This document shows, in pieces, positions 45,269 to 53,773 of a stretch of DNA of 64,000 nucleotides (positions are counted from its first letter, which is position 1; every line of letters starts with the position of its first letter). The notes under the pieces are model-generated. The model did no database searches, was not told where the DNA came from, and was given only the letters and a program-made list of their open reading frames with translations. The position numbers and the translations under genes were made by a program. Origin of the DNA: Shimia abyssi (GTDB lineage Bacteria > Pseudomonadota > Alphaproteobacteria > Rhodobacterales > Rhodobacteraceae); NCBI RefSeq assembly GCF_003014475.1, contig NZ_PYGJ01000020.1, positions 1 through 64,000 on the forward strand, read 5' to 3'.

Positions 45269-46101
45269 GCCGCGCCCTCCGCCAAATCCCGCAACGCGCG
45301 GCGCACCAGCTCTCCTGCTGCGTCAGCGCGGTAAACATCACTGCCGCGCACATCAGAAATCGGGGCCAAGGCATGCGCCACCAACCCATCACTTACGGTT
45401 GCCGCGACCAGGGGAACTCCAACCAGCGCCGCCTCAACCTCGCCCAATCGCCGCGCTACCGGACTGCACGCGCCCACGGCTATCGCCGCCTCACGGATCA
45501 CGCCGCCATCACTCAAGACACGCGCCGCAACCATCGCGATCGAAATCACAAGATATTTGCGTGCACCCAATTTTCGAAAGACACTGCGCCCCGCTGACGA
45601 CTCACGCGGCACATGAACTGCGACCACCATTTCGCCCGGTTCCAACGCCGTCTGGCGCACACCCGTCAAAAAATCGTGCATAGCAAGGACACGCACGCCC
45701 CGCTTCGAGGCCACCTCGACCGTCGCATCCAATGCCAAAAGCGCCGGTACCCCATCCGCCGCCGGCGACGCATTGCACAGATTGCCGCCAATCGTTCCGG
45801 CATTCTGTATCTGTACCGACCCCACTTCGCGCGCAGCAGCCACCAGCATGTCAAACCCAGTTGGCAAGCCCGCACGCACGATATCGCTCCATGTGGTCGC
45901 CGCACCAAAGCGCCAGCCCACATCGCTTTCGCTTATGCCGCGCATTCCGACAATGTCAGTAATATCCAACACCGGCCCGCTCAGAGCTTGGGCTTCGGTC
46001 GCCGGAAACAGATCCGTACAGCCCGCCGCAATTGTCACGTCCTGTTTGGCCAGAACGTCCAATGCGTCTTTCAGGTTGCAGGGACGGTGATATATCCCCA
46101 T
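45265..46101 (-). CDS. FAD-binding subunit of the molybdenum hydroxylase (CoxM-like)
   Basis: A 278-residue protein with the PCMH-type FAD fold: [53 protein letters not shown] and the C-terminal CO_deh_flav region. The [11 protein letters not shown] motif binds FAD. It is the first gene of the minus-strand operon. Its start faces marR across 113 bp that contain a candidate MarR operator (46141-46157). With the fused Fe-S/Mo subunit it forms a complete enzyme. Confidence 0.93.
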   Translation of the reverse strand: MGIYHRPCNLKDALDVLAKQDVTIAAGCTDLFPATEAQALSGPVLDITDIVGMRGISESDVGWRFGAATTWSDIVRAGLPTGFDMLVAAAREVGSVQIQNAGTIGGNLCNASPAADGVPALLALDATVEVASKRGVRVLAMHDFLTGVRQTALEPGEMVVAVHVPRESSAGRSVFRKLGARKYLVISIAMVAARVLSDGGVIREAAIAVGACSPVARRLGEVEAALVGVPLVAATVSDGLVAHALAPISDVRGSDVYRADAAGELVRRALRDLAEGAA

Positions 46102-46140
46102 TCTGCCGTCTCCTTCCCTGCCCGTTTGGGTTGGTCAAGA

Positions 46141-46157
46141 TTGTTTGTACGCAAACG
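46141..46157. promoter_or_regulatory. Candidate MarR operator, site 1 (dehydrogenase operon / marR)
   Basis: TTGTTTGTACGCAAACG contains the inverted repeat GTTTG-TACG-CAAAC. It lies in the divergent promoter between the FAD-subunit gene and marR. Related 17-mers occur at 51419-51435 and 53736-53752, each in front of another operon of this locus. Confidence 0.6.
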
Positions 46158-46214
46158 GATTTTGCGGCAGCTTTTTCAAGCTGTCAACAAAAGCCGTCTC
46201 CTCGAAAGGATGCC

Positions 46215-46640
46215 ATGCGCATGGCTTCGGACAAAGACTATGTTCTGGACGATCAGGTCGGCTTTCTCATGCGCCGTGCAACCCAGCGCCACCTTGGTAT
46301 CTTTGGTAGCCAGATCACGGATCTGACCCCCACCCAATTTGCAGCACTCGCCAAGCTTTGCGAAATTGGCGAAGTTTCGCAAAACGCGCTGGGCCGCGCC
46401 ACGGCGATGGATGCCGCCACGATCAAGGGAGTCGTCGACCGTCTGCGCAAAAAGGGTTTCATCAGCGATGCGCCCGACCCCACCGACCAGCGCCGCCTGC
46501 TGCTTAAACCCACGGCCTCCGCTTGGGAAAACTACGACGCGCTTGTCGGCGCGGCCCATCAGATCTCTAGCGACACACTCGACCCCCTGACCGAAGGCGA
46601 ACAGGCCATCTTTCTGATGCTTCTCAGGAAATTGATCTAA
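46215..46640 (+). CDS. MarR-family transcriptional regulator
   Basis: A 141-residue winged-helix repressor of the MarR family. It has DDQVGFLMRRATQRHLGIFGSQI, LTPTQFAALAKLCEIGEVSQNALGRATAMDAATIKGVVDRLRKKGFI and the wing with PTDQRRLLLKPT. MarR proteins commonly control catabolism of aromatic and heterocyclic acids, including nicotinate (NicR in Pseudomonas). It is divergent from the dehydrogenase operon and convergent with livF. I infer that it controls all three operons carrying the shared 17-bp motif. AAGGA lies 4 nt before the ATG at 46215; an ATG two codons later is also possible. Confidence 0.92.
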   Translation: MRMASDKDYVLDDQVGFLMRRATQRHLGIFGSQITDLTPTQFAALAKLCEIGEVSQNALGRATAMDAATIKGVVDRLRKKGFISDAPDPTDQRRLLLKPTASAWENYDALVGAAHQISSDTLDPLTEGEQAIFLMLLRKLI

Positions 46641-46651
46641 CCAAAAACCAC

Positions 46652-46695
46652 ACTTACGTAATACCGACGCAATACCGACGTAAAACCGACGTTGC
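46652..46695. repeat. Four tandem 11-bp ACCGACG-type repeats
   Basis: ACTTACGTAAT, ACCGACGCAAT, ACCGACGTAAA and ACCGACGTTGC follow in 11-bp register between the convergent marR and livF genes. They are similar to the set at 33229-33261. The function is unknown. Confidence 0.65.
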
Positions 46696-46718
46696 ATTTT
46701 GCGTCTTTCAGGCGACGT

Positions 46719-47414
46719 TCAGACCCCAACATATCGCTCGACAATGCTGTGATCCGCGCGGATCACATCTGCCGACACGGTCTCCAGGTTGCGCCCGTTT
46801 TCGATAAAGGCCACCCGGTCCGCAACCGACAAAACCGCATCCACGCGTTGTTCCACCAACAGAATGGCAACACCACGCGCGCGCATAACTGTAATTACTT
46901 GTCGGATCGCTTCGATCATCGATGGCTGCAACCCCTCTGTCGGCTCATCCAACAACAACACACTGGGCTCAAGGCATAAGGCGCGCGCCGTGGCCAGCAT
47001 CTGTTGCTCGCCCCCCGAAAGGGTCTGCGCGCGCTGTGACCAACGCTCCCTAAGTCTTGGGAAAAGCTCAAGAACTCCGTCCAGAACTACGGCTCCAGAT
47101 CCCTTGACCATCAGGCCAATTTCCAGATTCTGCGCCACCGTCAGTTCGGAAAACAGGCGGCGCCCCTGCGGCACATACCCAATACCAGCACCCGGTACCT
47201 TGTGCGGCGCCATTTCCGACAGTATCTGACCATCCAATACCACCTGCCCGGACATCAGCGGTAACAAACCCATGATCGCCTTCATGGTGGTCGTCTTGCC
47301 CGCGCCGTTACGCCCCAACAGGCACAGAATTTCGCCCGCCCGAACGTCCAGCGAGAAATTCCTTAATACCTGAGCTTTACCATAGCCCACATCAAGTGAT
47401 TTCAGCTCCAGCAT
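46719..47414 (-). CDS. livF: ABC transporter ATPase, branched-chain amino acid type (LivF)
   Basis: A 231-residue ATPase with Walker A LLGRNGAGKTTTMK, signature TLSGGEQQMLATARAL, Walker B SVLLLDEPTEGL and the LivF-type end. It is the last gene of the liv-type operon. Its ATG shares an A with the livG stop (TGATG); a GTG one codon earlier is an alternative. Its place beside marR and the catabolic operon suggests it imports the catabolised compound, not necessarily an amino acid. Confidence 0.93.
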   Translation of the reverse strand: MLELKSLDVGYGKAQVLRNFSLDVRAGEILCLLGRNGAGKTTTMKAIMGLLPLMSGQVVLDGQILSEMAPHKVPGAGIGYVPQGRRLFSELTVAQNLEIGLMVKGSGAVVLDGVLELFPRLRERWSQRAQTLSGGEQQMLATARALCLEPSVLLLDEPTEGLQPSMIEAIRQVITVMRARGVAILLVEQRVDAVLSVADRVAFIENGRNLETVSADVIRADHSIVERYVGV

Positions 47415-48121
47415 CACACCGTCCCCAGATAAGCGGCCTGAACGGCGGCATTGGCGCGAATATCTTGCGGTGTGCCCTCGGCCAACACTTGACCAAAATC
47501 GAGAACGGTAATGAAATCAGCCAGTTCCATGACAACGTTCATATTGTGCTCGATCAACAGAATGGTGGTCGAATTAGCCAAATCTCGGATCAATGCCTTG
47601 AAATCGCTGATCTCACTATCGGCCAATCCCTGTGTTGGCTCATCCAAAATGAGCAATTTTGGCGCCTGCGCCAACCCCATGGCAATCTCCAGCAAACGCT
47701 GGTGGCCATAGCTCAAATCAGCCGCGTTCTGCTCCATCCGATCGGCCAACCCTACCTTGCCAAGTGCCTCGGTGACCACTTGCGCCACCATTGCCCCTTT
47801 GACCCTGCGCCGCGCTGCAAGAGCAACGTTCTCTGCCACAGAGAGGTTGCCAAAAACGGATGTAATCTGGAATGTATATGCCAACCCCAAACCTATCCGC
47901 TTGTGCGCAGGCAGAACGGAAATATCGCGGCCTTCAAACATCACTACGCCAGAACTTAGTTCAACACGACCGCATAACATACTGACAAAAGTAGTTTTTC
48001 CAGCTCCATTAGGTCCGATCAGCGCTCGAATTTGCCCTTCTGGCAGGTCAAAATCCACATCATTTACCGCCGTAAGCCCAGCAAAATGTTTACTCAACCC
48101 ACGGGTAGACAACAGGCTCAT
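47414..48121 (-). CDS. livG: ABC transporter ATPase, branched-chain amino acid type (LivG)
   Basis: A 235-residue ATPase with Walker A LIGPNGAGKTTFVS, signature DLSYGHQRLLEIAMGLAQ, Walker B LLILDEPTQGL and the LivG-type start LLSTRGLSKHFAGLTAVNDVDFDL. The ATG at 48119-48121 overlaps the livM stop as ATGA; an upstream TTG would add five residues. It works as a heterodimer with LivF. Confidence 0.93.
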   Translation of the reverse strand: MSLLSTRGLSKHFAGLTAVNDVDFDLPEGQIRALIGPNGAGKTTFVSMLCGRVELSSGVVMFEGRDISVLPAHKRIGLGLAYTFQITSVFGNLSVAENVALAARRRVKGAMVAQVVTEALGKVGLADRMEQNAADLSYGHQRLLEIAMGLAQAPKLLILDEPTQGLADSEISDFKALIRDLANSTTILLIEHNMNVVMELADFITVLDFGQVLAEGTPQDIRANAAVQAAYLGTV

Positions 48122-49062
48122 GGTAGCCACCGCCAAACCCGCTTTCGCAGCTCACCAACAAAACCCTGAGGCGCGAACAGGGTCAGCGCCACCAGCGTCA
48201 CACCCGCAATCAGCATATAAGCGGACGTGATGCCAGAGCTGAGGTCGATCAGGTAGAACATGAACAACGTGCCCACAAACGGCCCCAGCACCGTACCCGC
48301 TCCGCCAAGCAACACCCAAAGAAGCGGGAAGATAGAGTATTGAACAGAGGCAAAACTGGCGCCAACATATCCGAACAAAAGCCCGTAACTCGCTCCAGCA
48401 AAAGCAGAAATCACACCCGACAGCACAACTGCGGCTAACTTGTGCAAAAACACGTCATAGCCCAGCATCCGCGCCCGCTCTTCGTTTTCCCGAATGGCAA
48501 TCAGCACCTTGCCGAACGGTGTCTGAACCAGCTTCAACGTCACCAAAAGGCTGACGCCAAAGATCACGAGGGCGGCGAAATAGCGGTTCGTCGGGTCGGA
48601 GAGATCAATCCCCCACATCACCCGCTCGGCCTGTTGAATAACAAACCCTTCATCGCCACGGGTGTATTCTCCAAAGTACAGCACCGTCAGATATCCGGCC
48701 TGCGCAAACATCAGCGTCACGATCATAAATGCCACGCCCTCAGTACGCAGGGCCAAGAGCCCCAACGCCAGCGCAACCAGCCCGCCAACCAACAACCCAA
48801 CCAGTAACGCTGAAAAGGGCGGCAACCCGAATTGGTTCACCACCAGTCCCATACCATACATGCCAGCGGCAAAAAATAAGGCATGGCCGAGACTTAACAG
48901 ACCCGTATAGCCAAATAGAATGTTGAATCCGATGGCATAAGACGCCAGAACCATTATCCGAGCGATGTTTCCGTGGTGATAGGCAGGCAAGACAAATTGC
49001 AGCACAAACAGCACCGCCAGCAATCCAAGATGCAGGCCTAGGGACTTCGTTGATATACTCAT
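48118..49062 (-). CDS. livM: ABC transporter permease, branched-chain amino acid type (LivM)
   Basis: A 314-residue inner-membrane permease with about eight transmembrane segments. It has the LivM landmarks: YAIGFNILFGYTGLLSLGHALFFAAGMYG near the N-terminus and AIRENEERARMLGYDVFLHKLAAVVLSGVISAFAGA in the loop that contacts the ATPases. It overlaps both livH and livG by ATGA. Confidence 0.93.
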   Translation of the reverse strand: MSISTKSLGLHLGLLAVLFVLQFVLPAYHHGNIARIMVLASYAIGFNILFGYTGLLSLGHALFFAAGMYGMGLVVNQFGLPPFSALLVGLLVGGLVALALGLLALRTEGVAFMIVTLMFAQAGYLTVLYFGEYTRGDEGFVIQQAERVMWGIDLSDPTNRYFAALVIFGVSLLVTLKLVQTPFGKVLIAIRENEERARMLGYDVFLHKLAAVVLSGVISAFAGASYGLLFGYVGASFASVQYSIFPLLWVLLGGAGTVLGPFVGTLFMFYLIDLSSGITSAYMLIAGVTLVALTLFAPQGFVGELRKRVWRWLP

Positions 49063-49985
49063 GCGCGGCGCGCTCCGAACAGGCCTTGCGGACGAAACAC
49101 CAGCACAAGCGCCACCAATAGCGTGGCGAGGATCTTGGCCAATGTCGGCGAGAAGAACACCGAGATGACCCCGTCCGACAGCCCGATCAGTACCGCCGCC
49201 AGAACGGTACCTGGCAGGCTCCCAAGCCCGCCGATGATCACCACGATAAACGAGAGCAGCAAGGGATCATGTCCCATTAGATAATGCGCCTGCTGGATCG
49301 GCACGATCAGCACTGCCGCCAGCGCCGCTAACCCAGCTCCAAGGCCAAAGACCAACGCATAGACCTTTTCTACCGGGATACCAAAGGCAAGCGCCATCTC
49401 TCGGTCCAATTGTGTCGCGCGCATCACAAGACCTATCTTGGTCCGCGCCATCAAAACCCAAACGCCAATCAACACAGCCACCGCCGCGCCAATCACACCC
49501 AACTTGTAACTGGTCGTGCTCAATCCCCACGGCCAATACATCTGCGGTCGTCCATCTGAAAATTCAAACCATGGCAGGGCCAGCCGCGTGTTGAATGGCG
49601 CTTCAACCGGACGTGCTTCGGGACCATAAGTCATCAGCGTAACCTGCTGAATAATATAAAGAATACCGATTGTCGCAACGATGGTCCGCTCCGGATCATA
49701 GTCGATGCGTTTCAGAATGGTGACATCGACCAACACAGCGACAGCGCCAACCAGCAGCGGCACAAACACAATCGCGAGCGCAAACCCGATCGCCGGATTC
49801 CCACCGACAAGCCCGGCAATCCACCACGCCAGCACAGCGCCTAGCATGAAGAATTCGCCATGCGCCACATTCACAACACGCATCACACCAAAGACCAACG
49901 ACAGACCAACTGCCGTAAGCGCCAGCACGGCAGCCGTGACCGCGCCTTCAAGCGATGCGAGCATCAAATAGGGTCCGAATTCCAT
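49059..49985 (-). CDS. livH: ABC transporter permease, branched-chain amino acid type (LivH)
   Basis: A 308-residue permease with about eight transmembrane segments. It has LTAVGLSLVFGVMRVVNVAHGEFFMLGAVLAWW and the ATPase-contact loop MRATQLDREMALAFGIPVEKVYALVFGLGAGLAALAAVL, as in LivH/BraD. It lies 72 bp downstream of the binding-protein gene and overlaps livM by ATGA. Confidence 0.93.
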   Translation of the reverse strand: MEFGPYLMLASLEGAVTAAVLALTAVGLSLVFGVMRVVNVAHGEFFMLGAVLAWWIAGLVGGNPAIGFALAIVFVPLLVGAVAVLVDVTILKRIDYDPERTIVATIGILYIIQQVTLMTYGPEARPVEAPFNTRLALPWFEFSDGRPQMYWPWGLSTTSYKLGVIGAAVAVLIGVWVLMARTKIGLVMRATQLDREMALAFGIPVEKVYALVFGLGAGLAALAAVLIVPIQQAHYLMGHDPLLLSFIVVIIGGLGSLPGTVLAAVLIGLSDGVISVFFSPTLAKILATLLVALVLVFRPQGLFGARRA

Positions 49986-50057
49986 ATTTGCGCTTGCCTC
50001 AAAATATTATATTTCAATAGGTTAACCGGCCAAGGTAATCCTTGGCCGGGGCCGTGT

Positions 50058-51362
50058 TCACAGTGATTGAGTGGTGTAGTCAACCTCATCCGGATACAAT
50101 GTGTCCTCGATCGACGTGGTGTGCACCAGTAGCAGCTTTCCGTCAGTCACCTTGGTGATGTACTGATGCCCAAATACCTGGTGAGTTTTGCCATTAAACA
50201 GCTTGGCCCCCTGAGGGTGCGCCTGAGAATGGGGCATGTCGGTCATCGCCTCGACCGCTTCAATCAGCTTGGCCCGGTCGCCAGTGCCCTGATATCCAGC
50301 GCTCTCCATGCCCGCCTTGACCACGTGCAGTGTTTCCCAGCAGCCAAACATGTGCGCATAGGTCGACACGTCCTTGGGGTCGCTGACTGACGCGCCATTG
50401 GCGTCCACACCCACACGCTCGCGAAAGAATGCATCATGCTCTGATTGATCCGCTTGCGCATAACGCGGATTGCCCTCCCAGAAATAGGTTCCATCAAGGA
50501 ATTCAAGCCCCGGAGAGCCAATATCCACAGCTTCGAGACTGTCGATAAACCCAAACATTTCAGGACGGTTCGGCCCAAAGAACTCGCCCAACTCCTTGAC
50601 GAATGTCAGTACAGCAGGCCCCACCATCACATGATAAATCACCTCGGTATCACGCGGGATTTTCGGGAAATACTTGGTAAAGGACGTCTCGGTTGGTGGA
50701 ATGGCAATATGCTCCAGCACTTCGCCACCCTGCGCCTCAATCGCGGCGGTGAAGTAATCGCGATGATCATGGCCAAACGCGAAATCCGGAAAGATCATCG
50801 TGACCTTCTTGCCCAGATTGCTGGCCACAAACGGAGCCATCGCCTGCACCTGGCTTTTCACATCCGTAATGCCCGGCTGCAACGTGTAGCGATTGAGCAT
50901 CCCGCTGGCCACATGGTGCCCCTCAGACACTACAAAATAAGGAAGTTTCAGCTCGCCCGCGCGTGGCGCGGATCCGATAACAACGTGGCTGAACAACGTG
51001 CCGAACCCGATATCGCAATTATGCTGGTTGGCGAATTTTTCGACCACCTCAGCGCCGCGTTTCGGATCAGTTCCGTCATCCTCCGCGATAATTTCGACGG
51101 GGCGGCCATTGATACCACCGTTTTCGTTGATCAGCTCGGCCGCCGCGGTGGTGGTACGGTCATACCAGCGCCCATAGGCCGCGCCGATGCCGGTGCGGTG
51201 CACCTGAAAACCAACGCGGATCGGTTCCGCGCTCTGTGCGCTGGCATAGCGCGCCCAAAGCGGCAAGCTAGTCGCTGCGGCGGCGCCAGTGGCCCCCAAA
51301 GCGAGAGTCTTTAACGCATCGCGACGCGTTGGTTTATGAAGTTTTTTCATGGATTTGGTCAT
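50058..51362 (-). CDS. ABC transporter substrate-binding protein (type 1, Tat-exported)
   Basis: A 434-residue periplasmic binding protein of the Leu/Ile/Val-urea-amide group. The N-terminus is a twin-arginine signal (PTRRDALKTLALGATGAAAATSLPLWARYASA). It has PIRVGFQVHRTGIGAAYGRWYDRTTTAAAELINENGGINGRPVEIIAEDDGTDPKRGAE and KKVTMIFPDFAFGHDHRDYF. It is the first gene of the importer operon. A candidate MarR operator (51419-51435) lies 57 bp upstream. The ligand is unknown; a heterocyclic or cyclic amide acid would fit the neighbours. Confidence 0.92.
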   Translation of the reverse strand: MTKSMKKLHKPTRRDALKTLALGATGAAAATSLPLWARYASAQSAEPIRVGFQVHRTGIGAAYGRWYDRTTTAAAELINENGGINGRPVEIIAEDDGTDPKRGAEVVEKFANQHNCDIGFGTLFSHVVIGSAPRAGELKLPYFVVSEGHHVASGMLNRYTLQPGITDVKSQVQAMAPFVASNLGKKVTMIFPDFAFGHDHRDYFTAAIEAQGGEVLEHIAIPPTETSFTKYFPKIPRDTEVIYHVMVGPAVLTFVKELGEFFGPNRPEMFGFIDSLEAVDIGSPGLEFLDGTYFWEGNPRYAQADQSEHDAFFRERVGVDANGASVSDPKDVSTYAHMFGCWETLHVVKAGMESAGYQGTGDRAKLIEAVEAMTDMPHSQAHPQGAKLFNGKTHQVFGHQYITKVTDGKLLLVHTTSIEDTLYPDEVDYTTQSL

Positions 51363-51418
51363 CGAAATTTCCCTCTGTCGGTAGCTGTCTTCGGACCGTT
51401 TTCCGGCTTTCTTTGTAC

Positions 51419-51435
51419 TTGTTAGAGTGCAAATG
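51419..51435. promoter_or_regulatory. Candidate MarR operator, site 3 (importer operon)
   Basis: TTGTTAGAGTGCAAATG matches the other two sites at the TTGTT start and the GCAAA(T)G end. It is positioned 57 bp upstream of the binding-protein gene start. It is the weakest of the three sites. Confidence 0.45.
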
Positions 51436-51468
51436 AACCGGCCTTCTGTCTAGAGGGATGGTCTTTTT

Positions 51469-52875
51469 TCAAAAACCACGCGGGGATGCAAGTAGCCAAA
51501 GTCCAAAAAAAGTATATAAAATCATGAACATGGCAAGTGGTGCCTGCGAAAGCGCCGCTCGGCGTGTTTCGCCAAAATGTCGCACGGCGAGGCCATGCGC
51601 CAGCATAACAGCCAGAATATGGCCCAAAACAACGCTACCGGCTTGGGTTAACCAGATGAGGCGCACACTGTCCTGAGAGTTGAAGAATCCGGTGGTTACA
51701 TAAAAAGTTCCGAGGCCCAAATAATCCGCCCCGGTTGCCATCGGATCCGTGGCCGCCGCCAGCGCATATTGCGCGTCAACAAGGAAGCTCGTGTAGTAGT
51801 GAGCAAAGTGATAGGCGAGCGCGATCGGCAATAAAGTGGGTGCAAAATGGCAAAATGCGTCATTCAATGTCATCGACGTGCGCGCCAGTTTCAAACCTAA
51901 CCAAATCATCGCGCAATATGCTGATATCAAAGCAACATTTGCAACAGCGAGCCCGCTCATATTCTGAACAATGACGGCAGAGCGGCCGGGATACTCCAAC
52001 GGATTGATCCCGATCACATCCAGCCACCAAAAAGTTTCATTCAGCCCGTCAAAGCTGCCACTGCCCAGCATGACCAGTACAAAAACAGCCAGCCAAAAAG
52101 CCGGCTTTTTCCCGGAAAACACTTGCCAGCCGGGGAACCCAAAATGCAGCCGTCCTCGACGCCGCGCAAAAAGTCCGAGCCGGGCGTAAAGAGTCAGGAA
52201 CACCGTAAACGCCTCGCCGCGGCGCATCCAACGCGGTCCAAAAACCAGCGCTGCCACAAAGGTTGTCATCCAATACCAGATCACATAGCGCGCCAGACGG
52301 GCCGGGTCTGCGGGGGCTGGATCTGCGAGCAAAATGCTGACAAATAAAAGAAAAACAAATACAGACAGGCAATGCCCCATTGAACTTGGCAATCGCATTA
52401 AGGGCTCTATTTTCAAAATCTTACGCGTAAAAGCTAGTGGTCCGGACCATGGGTTCACCCAATACCACGCATTGCCCAGCACACCCTGCAAGATAACAAA
52501 GGCTACCCAGAACAGGGTCCATATTGTCAATGGCAACGGGTTAGCCAACGGGTCGCGCGGCCCCGTCAGACCCAAGTGCACCAGCCACATCAGAAACAGA
52601 AAGGACAATCCACTGCTAAACAGATGCAGCCTTGAACGCTTGATCCACCAGAGCGGTTTTGCATGGAAAACCAGTGGCAATGCGTGATCCGGCAAGACCG
52701 CAAGGAACACCACTGTTAGAGCCACGCTTGCCGCACCCGCAAAAATGTAGACATCCGTCGGTAGCAGCAACACAAACCCGCCCTCAGACGCGTGTGCAAC
52801 CGCCAAATCCGGGTGCATGATGACCAAAACGATCAGCATCAGCTTGAACCAGATATCGCGATGCGAGACACTCAT
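51469..52875 (-). CDS. Multi-pass membrane protein, fenitrothion-hydrolase-annotated family (tentative)
   Basis: A 468-residue protein with about eleven hydrophobic segments. The N-terminal signal/anchor is followed by HASEGGFVLLLPTDVYIFAGAASVALTVVFLAVLP. It also has a GNAWYWVNPWSGPLAF motif and histidine-bearing segments (LPIALAYHFAHYYTSFLVDAQ). It resembles membrane proteins that databases label fenitrothion hydrolase, but I do not trust that as a function. It is divergent, with only 30 bp between starts, from a PCuAC-like protein, suggesting a joint periplasm/membrane role, perhaps with a metal. Confidence 0.7.
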   Translation of the reverse strand: MSVSHRDIWFKLMLIVLVIMHPDLAVAHASEGGFVLLLPTDVYIFAGAASVALTVVFLAVLPDHALPLVFHAKPLWWIKRSRLHLFSSGLSFLFLMWLVHLGLTGPRDPLANPLPLTIWTLFWVAFVILQGVLGNAWYWVNPWSGPLAFTRKILKIEPLMRLPSSMGHCLSVFVFLLFVSILLADPAPADPARLARYVIWYWMTTFVAALVFGPRWMRRGEAFTVFLTLYARLGLFARRRGRLHFGFPGWQVFSGKKPAFWLAVFVLVMLGSGSFDGLNETFWWLDVIGINPLEYPGRSAVIVQNMSGLAVANVALISAYCAMIWLGLKLARTSMTLNDAFCHFAPTLLPIALAYHFAHYYTSFLVDAQYALAAATDPMATGADYLGLGTFYVTTGFFNSQDSVRLIWLTQAGSVVLGHILAVMLAHGLAVRHFGETRRAALSQAPLAMFMILYTFFGLWLLASPRGF

Positions 52876-52905
52876 GACCGCAGCTTATACCCGTGGAGTA
52901 CCCAG

Positions 52906-53691
52906 ATGACAGGCCGAAACCTATTGAAAATCGCCCTGTTGGTGGTGGTTCTTCTAGCATGTGGTTTTTGGCTGTTCCAGCCGCGTCAAACCCACGGTAT
53001 TCTGCTGTCCAATGCCACGGCGGCCGCGCTCAGTGAAGCGCCGAATTCTGCGGCGGTGTTTGTGAAAATCGAGAACACCGCCGCGCCGGACCGCTTGCTC
53101 CAAGCATCGACACCAGATGCGGACAATGCAAGTCTTTCCGAACAAATTCATGGACTTGCAATACCCTCTTCAAGCGCCCCGTCGCTGGCCCCGGATGGGG
53201 TGTTCCTGCGTCTCACTGGATTGCGTGGACCATTGGAGGACGGGCGCGCTTTGCCGATTACTCTGGTTTTTGAAAACGCGGGCGAAGTGACAACGCGCGC
53301 CCGGATCATCGCCCCTAAGTCTTCTGGGGAGGCGTCAAAATTTGGACTGTTTGGGATAGGTGACATCTGTCGCGTGGGCGAAGGAGAGCCAGCGCCGCAC
53401 ATTTCCGTTGCCGTCATTCCAAATGGTGACGGTTGGTATATTTCGATCCAATCTGATCAGTTCGAGTTCACCCCGAACCTTGTCGATGGCCCACATGTTC
53501 CAGGAACCGGGCATGGGCATCTTTACCTTAACGGATTGAAAATGCAGCGCCTTTACCAATCAACCGCCCAGATCGGCGCCCTGCCGCAAGGTGAACACGA
53601 GGTGCGCGTGACGCTCAACACAAATGATCACCGTGCATATGTCGTGGGCGACGATCCCGTGACGGCATCGGTGCGATTCGTTGTCGAATAG
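52906..53691 (+). CDS. Membrane-anchored protein with a degenerate PCuAC-like domain
   Basis: A 261-residue protein with an N-terminal transmembrane anchor (LLKIALLVVVLLACGFWLF). Residues about 35-135 follow the PCuAC copper-chaperone pattern (AAVFVKIENTAAPDRLLQASTPDADNASL, then LPITLVFENAGEVTTRARI). The His/Met copper ligands of that family are absent (SLSEQIHGL, GVFLRLTGL). The C-terminal part is a second domain with PGTGHGHLYLNGLKMQRLY and LPQGEHEVRVTLNTNDHRAYV, which carries several histidines. The ATG at 52906 has GGAG 7 nt upstream. It is divergent from the membrane-protein gene. Confidence 0.7.
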   Translation: MTGRNLLKIALLVVVLLACGFWLFQPRQTHGILLSNATAAALSEAPNSAAVFVKIENTAAPDRLLQASTPDADNASLSEQIHGLAIPSSSAPSLAPDGVFLRLTGLRGPLEDGRALPITLVFENAGEVTTRARIIAPKSSGEASKFGLFGIGDICRVGEGEPAPHISVAVIPNGDGWYISIQSDQFEFTPNLVDGPHVPGTGHGHLYLNGLKMQRLYQSTAQIGALPQGEHEVRVTLNTNDHRAYVVGDDPVTASVRFVVE

Positions 53692-53735
53692 CCTCTAAAT
53701 ATCGCTTCATTGACAGAATCTCCGACACAACACAT

Positions 53736-53752
53736 CATTCGTATACAAACAA
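53736..53752. promoter_or_regulatory. Candidate MarR operator, site 2 (hyuAB)
   Basis: On the minus strand TTGTTTGTATACGAATG, with a GTATAC core. It is 21 bp upstream of the hyuA start. It agrees with site 1 at 13 of 17 positions, including the first nine. Confidence 0.6.
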
Positions 53753-53773
53753 GTTTTTCGGTTGGAGCCGTGC

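Noticed and set aside
51469..52875. Calling the membrane protein a true fenitrothion hydrolase
   Set aside because: Only family resemblance supports it; no catalytic motif for phosphotriester cleavage can be pointed to.
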